From: an uncultured Collinsella sp.
GTDB taxonomy: Bacteria > Actinomycetota > Coriobacteriia > Coriobacteriales > Coriobacteriaceae
Direction of reading: 5' to 3'
Length of the DNA: 64,000 bases
Assembly (NCBI GenBank): GCA_958421275.1
Contig: CATZLI010000010.1
Location: 7,613-71,612, forward strand
Positions 59,249 to 64,000 of the stretch are shown piece after piece. A program made the position numbers and the translations under genes. The stretch's first letter is position 1. Each line of letters begins with the position of its first letter. Below the pieces are notes generated by a model. It was given only the letters and a program-made list of their open reading frames with translations. It had not been told where the DNA came from and searched no databases.

Positions 59249-59323
59249 ACGTCGCGGCTATTGTTGAGAACGTAGACGTGTAAGGTTTGAAGGCGTGCGA
59301 CGCCTTAGGAAAAGGAGAGGCTC

Positions 59324-59932
59324 ATGTTCTGTCCCACTTGTGGTTCTCCCATTTCGGATGATGCCAAATTCTGCCCTGTTTGCGGATCCGCCGTTGGTGC
59401 CGCTTCTGCCGCTCCGGCCCCGCAGCCCCAGCCCGCTCCGGCCCAGGCTATTCAGCCCGTGCCCCAGCCTCAGCAGCAGTACACCGGTCAATACGCCCAA
59501 CAGTCCGCATCCGCTCCGATGGGCTATGGCCCCATTAAGGCTGACCGCAGCCTGATCGGCTGGCTGCTGCTCTCTCTTGTGACCTGCGGTATCTATTCGT
59601 TCTACTTCCTGTATTGCTTGGCACGCGACGTCAACACGTTGTGTCAGGATGACGGCGATTACACGCCGGGTCTGGCGGAATTCATCCTTCTATCGTTTGT
59701 GACCTGCGGCTTCTACGCGTACTACTGGTATTACAAGATTGGCAACCGCCTGCAGGCCAACGCTCCTCGCTACGGCCTGGTGTTCCAGGAAAACGGCACC
59801 ACCGTTCTTCTGTGGCAGATCTTCGGCGCGCTCCTGTGCGGCCTTGGTCCCATCTTCGCTATGAACATCATCATCAATAATACCAATGCCATGGCAACGG
59901 CTTACAACACTCGCCTTGGCGCTCGTGCCTAA
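59324..59932 (+). CDS. Zinc-ribbon DUF4234 family membrane protein
   Basis: 202 residues. N-terminal zinc ribbon CPTCGSPISDDAKFCPVCGS, a Pro/Gln-rich linker, then three or four helices with IGWLLLSLVTCGIYSFYFLYCLARDVNTLCQ (in parts) and FVTCGFYAYYWYYKIGNRL, a DUF4234-like pattern (repeated 'TCGIY.fYw' segments). The same ribbon-plus-linker head occurs in the preceding 438-residue protein, so the pair probably arose by head sharing. Function unknown. AAAAGGAGAGGCTC precedes the ATG; DUF2752 follows 13 bp later. Confidence 0.82.
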   Translation: MFCPTCGSPISDDAKFCPVCGSAVGAASAAPAPQPQPAPAQAIQPVPQPQQQYTGQYAQQSASAPMGYGPIKADRSLIGWLLLSLVTCGIYSFYFLYCLARDVNTLCQDDGDYTPGLAEFILLSFVTCGFYAYYWYYKIGNRLQANAPRYGLVFQENGTTVLLWQIFGALLCGLGPIFAMNIIINNTNAMATAYNTRLGARA

Positions 59933-59945
59933 CAATAAGGGCGGC

Positions 59946-60422
59946 GTGAACAGCTCCCAGGGACATAGGGGCACGGCAGAGCTCCTTCGCCGCGCCCTTT
60001 TTTGCACCGGCGCGCTCTTTGTCGCCTGGCTCGCGCTCTACCTGCTCGATATCGGCTGCATTTTTCGAATGATGACGGGCGCTCCTTGTCCGGGATGCGG
60101 CATGACGAGGGCGTGGCTGGCGGCGCTGCGTCTCGATTTTGCGGCGGCCTTTGCCTACCATCCGCTGTTTTGGGTGGTGCCGATTGCGTTTGTGCTCGCG
60201 TTCGTGCGCGAGGAGGTGGCATCGAGCAAGCTAAAGCGTGGTGTCGACATTGCAGTCACCGTGTTGTGCATGCTGGTCATCGCCGTATGGATCGTGCGCC
60301 TCATCAATCCGGTAGATGCCGGCCTACTCTTTGGCGGCCATGCGCCCGCCGGAGTCCCCGACGACATCATCCACCTCGAACCCCCACGCTGGCTCACCAT
60401 CCTTCGCTCTTTCCTGTCGTGA
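59946..60422 (+). CDS. DUF2752 domain membrane protein
   Basis: 158 residues, about three helices. Seen: the family motif GAPCPGCGMTRAWLAALRLDF (CxGCGxTRA) and two later helices (WVVPIAFVLAFV, VTVLCMLVIAVWIVRLI). DUF2752 proteins often sit beside TM2/zinc-ribbon genes; their role is unknown, but the paired cysteines may bind metal. The start is GTG 59946 with AAGGG five bases upstream. It shares an operon with the DUF4234 gene. Confidence 0.85.
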   Translation: MNSSQGHRGTAELLRRALFCTGALFVAWLALYLLDIGCIFRMMTGAPCPGCGMTRAWLAALRLDFAAAFAYHPLFWVVPIAFVLAFVREEVASSKLKRGVDIAVTVLCMLVIAVWIVRLINPVDAGLLFGGHAPAGVPDDIIHLEPPRWLTILRSFLS

Positions 60423-60455
60423 CGGAGGACGCGCTAGAAAAGCGGTCGACACATA

Positions 60456-60495
60456 AGCGGGGGCGAACGTTGAGATAACGTTCGCCCCCGCTTTG
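60456..60495. terminator. Bidirectional terminator between DUF2752 and the M20 gene
   Basis: AGCGGGGGCGAACGTT (60456-60471) pairs perfectly with AACGTTCGCCCCCGCT (60477-60492) around GAGAT; TTGCTCT follows. The two genes converge on it. Confidence 0.7.
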
Positions 60496-60528
60496 CTCTA
60501 GCCAGGTTGTTATGGGTGGGCGTGATGG

Positions 60529-61992
60529 CTACTCGTCGCGCTTCTCCTCGTGGCGAGCGGCAGCCCGCGCATCGTGGATGCCCTTGATTGCAGCATGGCG
60601 AGCGGTGCGAGCATCGTGCATGGCGTCGCGCGCCTCAGCGGCTGTTGCCTTGGCAGAGCGCAGCTTGGCGGCCAAGTCGGGGTTGGTCTCGGCAACCGCG
60701 GCGATCGTGGGGCCGTCGAGCTCCTCTTGCGTGGGCTCGGCCAAAAAGTCGATAGCATACTGGGCGGCCACCATGGAGCCCTTTGCCAGCACGGTCTCGT
60801 CGATCTTGTAGAAGCAGGAATGTTGGGCGTACGTGGCACCAATCTTGGGGTTGCGCGTACCTACAAAGGCGAGCACGCCCGGCACGCGGCGCAGGTACTC
60901 CGAAAAATCCTCGCCCGAAAGCGTGCCACGGTAATGGCCTTGACCGGTGGGGCCCAGGCACTTGATTACAGCCTGACGGCAGCGCTCGCTCGAGGCGACC
61001 TCGTTTTCGACCTTGTAGTTGGCGATGGTGTAGTCGGTGAGCTCAGCCTCGGCGCCCAGAGCTGCCGCGGTATGCTCCACGATGCGGCGCATGAGCTCCG
61101 GCATTTCCTCGTGGGTCGAATCGCCGTAGGTGCGCACTGTGCCGGCGAGGTAGGCCGTGCCGGCGATAACGTTGCGCGCGGTGCCGCCGTGCAGCTCGCC
61201 GACGGTGATGACAGCCGGCTCGTAGGGGCTAATCTCGCGCGAGACGATGGTCTGCAGGGCGTTGACGATCTCTGCCGCAACCATAACGGCGTCGTGGCCG
61301 CGCTGGGGCATGGCGCCATGGCACGAGGTGCCGCGGACGTCGATGCGGAACCAGTCGGTATTTGCCATGCGTGGGCCGGGCTCGCAGCTTACGGTACCGG
61401 CGTCGACCTCGCTCCAGATGTGCGCGGCGTAGGCGCCATCGACGCCGTCGAGCACACCCGTGCCAATCATGAGTTTGGCGCCCTGGCCGTTTTCCTCGCT
61501 GGGCTGGAATACGATGCGAATCTCGCCGTGGATGTCATCGGTCATGTGGCGCAGAATCTGCAACGTGCCGAGCATCATGGCGATATGGCAGTCGTGACCG
61601 CAGGCGTGCATGCAGCCCTCATTGACGCTGGCGAACTCCTCGCCGGTCTGCTCAGTGACGGGCAGGGCGTCGATATCGGCGCGCAGCAGGATGCGGCGGC
61701 GCGGCGTGCCGTCCTCGCGGTAGGCATCCGGCGCGGTGCCGCGAAGCGTCGCCACCAGGCCCGTCTTGAGCGGACGCTCGTAGGGGATATTCATGGCGTC
61801 GAGCTGGTTGGCGATGTCGGAAGTCGTGCGCTCCTCGGCAAGGCTCAGCTCCGGGTGCTTATGGAAGTGCCGGCGCTGCTTGATGATGTAGGGTTCAAAC
61901 TCGGCGGCGATATCCTGGATGGCCGCGGTGACGTCGTCTGCCGCGCGAACCTCGGTTGCCGCCATAATCTGCTGTGCCTTGGTCTTCGTCAT
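60529..61992 (-). CDS. M20 family amidohydrolase (IAA-amino acid/hippurate hydrolase-like)
   Basis: 487 residues; a dizinc amidase that removes acyl groups from amino acids. Seen: RRHFHKHPELSLAEERT, ILLRADIDALPVTEQTGEEFAS, HACGHDCHIAMMLG with metal-binding Cys and His, FQPSEENGQGAKLMI, and the dimerisation domain with CHGAMPQRGHDAVMVAAEIVNALQTIVSR. The C-terminal 60 residues form an Ala/Arg helical tail (AEARDAMHDARTARHAAIKG) absent from typical members. The start ATG 61992 follows AAGGAGCAAATCGACC. The frame stays open for 800 codons, overlapping the divergent gene, which is a shadow. It is divergent from the YtcJ-like gene. Confidence 0.88.
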   Translation of the reverse strand: MTKTKAQQIMAATEVRAADDVTAAIQDIAAEFEPYIIKQRRHFHKHPELSLAEERTTSDIANQLDAMNIPYERPLKTGLVATLRGTAPDAYREDGTPRRRILLRADIDALPVTEQTGEEFASVNEGCMHACGHDCHIAMMLGTLQILRHMTDDIHGEIRIVFQPSEENGQGAKLMIGTGVLDGVDGAYAAHIWSEVDAGTVSCEPGPRMANTDWFRIDVRGTSCHGAMPQRGHDAVMVAAEIVNALQTIVSREISPYEPAVITVGELHGGTARNVIAGTAYLAGTVRTYGDSTHEEMPELMRRIVEHTAAALGAEAELTDYTIANYKVENEVASSERCRQAVIKCLGPTGQGHYRGTLSGEDFSEYLRRVPGVLAFVGTRNPKIGATYAQHSCFYKIDETVLAKGSMVAAQYAIDFLAEPTQEELDGPTIAAVAETNPDLAAKLRSAKATAAEARDAMHDARTARHAAIKGIHDARAAARHEEKRDE

Positions 61993-62160
61993 GGTCGATT
62001 TGCTCCTTGTTGGCTCGATCGCAAAATCGTACAGGCTCTCTCCAGTATGCCACCTGCCGCTAGGGCTGGTAAAGCTGCCGTTTGCCGCTTGGCATTTTGT
62101 AACCGAGGCGGGGGAGTACACTCGGGGGTGTTGAATTTCCTGCCAGAGATGGGGATGCCC

Positions 62161-63798
62161 ATGCAACATATCGATCGGATTATTCGCTCCAAGAACGTCT
62201 TTACCGCGCAAGACGGCATCGATTCCGCCCGCGAGCTGGCGATTGCCATCGCGGGCGACCGCATCGTCGCAGTCGGTGCGCCCGATGACGTAATTGCCGC
62301 CGCACCTGCCGCCACGCCGGTGGTCGATTACGGCGAGCAGTTTGTCTGCCCCGGTTTCCATGATGCGCATCTGCACTTCTTCCATACCTCGGTCGGCTCC
62401 TCGCCGTACATGCTCATGGATATGGGCACGTCCGAGGCGGCACTGGTACAACATGCGCTCGAGTTTTCCCAGGACCTGCCCGATGACGCCTGGGTTGTGA
62501 CGCAGGGCTGGCGCGACTACCGTTGGGACCCGCCCGAGCATCCTACCAAGGCGTCGCTCGATGCGGCATTCCCCGATCGTCCCTGCGTTATGTATTCGGG
62601 CGACGGGCACACGCTTTGGCTCAACAGCCGCGCACTCGAGGCGCTCGGCGTCACGCGCGACAGCGAGCCGCCAGCGGGCGGCAGCTACGACAAGGACGCA
62701 AGCGGCGAGCTTACGGGCATTGCTCACGAAGCGGCTGCCATGCAGTTGTTGCCGCGCTGCCTTGAGTGGCTGGGCGAAGATCGCATCGCAAGCGCTTACG
62801 CCGATCAAATGAGGCGCATGGCCGAGCAGGGCATCACCTCGATCTGCGATATGTCGCTCATGCCCATGCCAGGCTGCGATTTTATCCGCGACGACGTCTA
62901 CGACAAACTGCAGACAGCCGGCAAGCTGGGCATTCGTGCCCATCTGTTCCCCACGCTGTTGGATGACCAGTCGCGTCTAGAAGAGCTCCAGGTACGTTAT
63001 GCGAACAACGCGCTGCTTTCGGCGCCGGGTTTTAAGCAGTTCTTCGATGGCGTGTCGAGTGAACACACGGCATATCTCACCGAGCCCTATACCAATCCGC
63101 GCTTCCCGGGCGACCAGGGCCGTCTGACAGTCCCGGCTGAGCGCATGCGAAAATTGGTTCTGGCGGCTGCGGAGCGCGGTCACACCGTGCGCATCCACGT
63201 TATTGGTGACGGTGCGATTCATGCCGCGCTGGATATCTTCGAGGAAGCAGCCGACCTGTACGGCCTGCCCCAGCACGGCCATAACACGCTCGAGCACCTG
63301 GAGAACCTTCTGCCCGAGGACATCGACCGCCTGCGCAAGCTCAACGTGGTTGCTTCGAGCCAGCCCTGCCATATCACGCTCGACCCGGGTGGTCCGGAGC
63401 GCGACCTGGGCTTGGAGCGCAGCCGCATCATGTGGCCGTTCGCAACCTATAAGCAGCGCGGCATTCGACAAGCCTTCGGTACCGATAGCCCCATCACAGC
63501 TGTTACAAGCATGAACGTGCTCTACACGGCTATCACGCGCCAGGACCCCAAAAGCCACTGGCCCGAGGGCGGCTGGTTGCCGAGCGAGCGTATCGACGCG
63601 GCAACGGCCCTGCGCAACTACACCCTGGGCAGCGCCTATGCGGTAGGCGACGAGCAAAACCTCGGCAGCCTGGAACCCGGCAAATACGCCGACCTGGTAG
63701 TCCTGGATCAAAACCCACTCACCATCGACCCCCAAGAACTGCAAGCCACCAAGGTTCAGGCCACCTACCTGGCAGGTAACGTAATCTACGAGCGCTAG
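62161..63798 (+). CDS. YtcJ-like amidohydrolase (amidohydro_3 family)
   Basis: 545 residues, a metal-dependent hydrolase of the urease superfamily. Seen: VCPGFHDAHLHFFH (metal HxH), the SAYADQMRRMAEQGITSICDMS barrel strand, HTVRIHVIGDGAIHAALD and NTLEHLENLLPEDIDRL with the metal histidines, and FGTDSPIT carrying the final aspartate. The closing ALRNYTLGSAYAVG and LGSLEPGKYADLVVLDQNPL are typical of the family. Substrates are amides or imines; none known here. Start ATG 62161; ATG codons at 62149 and 62155 are in frame just upstream. It is divergent from the M20 gene; both may belong to one amide-degradation function. Confidence 0.88.
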   Translation: MQHIDRIIRSKNVFTAQDGIDSARELAIAIAGDRIVAVGAPDDVIAAAPAATPVVDYGEQFVCPGFHDAHLHFFHTSVGSSPYMLMDMGTSEAALVQHALEFSQDLPDDAWVVTQGWRDYRWDPPEHPTKASLDAAFPDRPCVMYSGDGHTLWLNSRALEALGVTRDSEPPAGGSYDKDASGELTGIAHEAAAMQLLPRCLEWLGEDRIASAYADQMRRMAEQGITSICDMSLMPMPGCDFIRDDVYDKLQTAGKLGIRAHLFPTLLDDQSRLEELQVRYANNALLSAPGFKQFFDGVSSEHTAYLTEPYTNPRFPGDQGRLTVPAERMRKLVLAAAERGHTVRIHVIGDGAIHAALDIFEEAADLYGLPQHGHNTLEHLENLLPEDIDRLRKLNVVASSQPCHITLDPGGPERDLGLERSRIMWPFATYKQRGIRQAFGTDSPITAVTSMNVLYTAITRQDPKSHWPEGGWLPSERIDAATALRNYTLGSAYAVGDEQNLGSLEPGKYADLVVLDQNPLTIDPQELQATKVQATYLAGNVIYER

Positions 63799-63817
63799 CC
63801 TCATACCCCACTCATAG

Positions 63818-63849
63818 GGGGCACGTTTCAGCAACGTGCCCCTTTCTTG
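63818..63849 (+). terminator. Intrinsic terminator after the YtcJ-like gene
   Basis: GGGGCACGTT (63818-63827) pairs with AACGTGCCCC (63833-63842), followed by TTTCTTGTT. Confidence 0.8.
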
Positions 63850-63946
63850 TTCGCAACATCTGCATCGCCATTTTGCTGCACTGACTTTTCTGAATGCCGG
63901 GCCCGAATTAGTTAACCTGGCTCCCGGGGCGGACCGGAGGGCATGA

Positions 63947-64000
63947 AGTTTGTCGCGAGTTCCGCACGCAAAGGAAAGCACTTAATGTGCTTTCCGTCTT
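63947..64000. repeat. Dispersed repeat copy cut by the window end
   Basis: AGTTTGTCGCGAGTTCCGCAC is followed by GGAAAGCACTTAATGTGCTTTCC (a palindrome at 63973-63995, in parts). It is the inverse of 3061-3110 with only a few differences, 61 kb away. The outer left arm seen at 3018-3036 would be expected beyond the window if the element is whole. Confidence 0.7.

Noticed and set aside
60550..62160. Upstream extension of the YtcJ-like frame and the 804-codon extension of the M20 frame to 62943
   Set aside because: Each extension lies antisense to the other gene's coding region and shows no family similarity. Ribosome binding sites at 61992 and 62161 fix the real starts.

Overview
The window looks like a chromosome segment of a gut actinobacterium of the class Coriobacteriia, most like Collinsella. 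This is an inference from gene content and composition; no database search was possible. The pointers are high GC with strong GC3 bias, a 1593-residue fused 2-hydroxyacyl-CoA dehydratase activase with a TetR gene beside it, an AmaP/DUF2273/Asp23 operon, a short atypical Dxs, an N-terminal SEC-C motif on methionine aminopeptidase, and a LAxTG-type sorting signal. No rRNA, tRNA, CRISPR array, prophage or complete insertion sequence was seen. Most of the window is ordinary core genome in short operons; the unusual part lies between genes.

Layout. 1-1860: end of pflA, then mtnN and engB. 2120-7411: aspartate-family block (thrB, thrC, lysC, asd) that makes threonine precursors; homoserine dehydrogenase is not in the window. 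7764-9859: ogt, a scar where an Abi_2 gene head meets a chloride-channel gene tail, and a GyrI-like protein. 10130-14039: ABC exporter of the MacB/FtsX type and a small conserved protein. 14618-18653: pfkA, a choloylglycine-hydrolase-family enzyme, an M18 aminopeptidase. 19015-22928: 2-hydroxyacid dehydrogenase, map, radical SAM protein, alpha/beta hydrolase. 23140-25400: degenerate-GGDEF/receiver/HD-GYP protein with an HPt partner. 25506-29828: gamma-Glu amidotransferase-like hydrolase and a polar amino-acid ABC importer. 30205-36159: dxs, HD hydrolase, CmpB-type membrane protein, HAD phosphatase, a candidate type I toxin-antitoxin locus, TetR. 36171-42702: giant activase, arylsulfotransferase remnant, DUF389 protein. 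43010-48370: phase-variation-prone CAP-domain surface protein and an OPT transporter. 48655-53815: coaX, dCMP deaminase, NifU-like protein, lgt, DUF6020 membrane protein. 53980-60422: yebC, the AmaP/DUF2273/Asp23 envelope-stress operon, YitT, two zinc-ribbon membrane proteins, DUF2752. 60529-63798: M20 amidohydrolase and a YtcJ-like amidohydrolase, divergently transcribed.

Two layers of repeats fill the intergenic DNA. One is a set of 30-50 bp hairpins whose stems differ (CCTGCCAAAA, TGTGACAAA, CCACAAAGG, TTGGTGCA) but whose centre keeps a GGGACAGG-like core. The other is at least nine long inverted repeats with arms of 15-34 bp, mostly unrelated to each other in sequence, one pair sharing arms. 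The strongest candidate for an undescribed functional unit is 34937-35271: a 41-residue membrane peptide gene with a LexA-like box in its promoter, a sequestered ribosome binding site and a convergent antisense promoter. Next come the G9 tract in the surface-protein gene and a TGTTGCGCAACA palindrome shared by two distant promoters.
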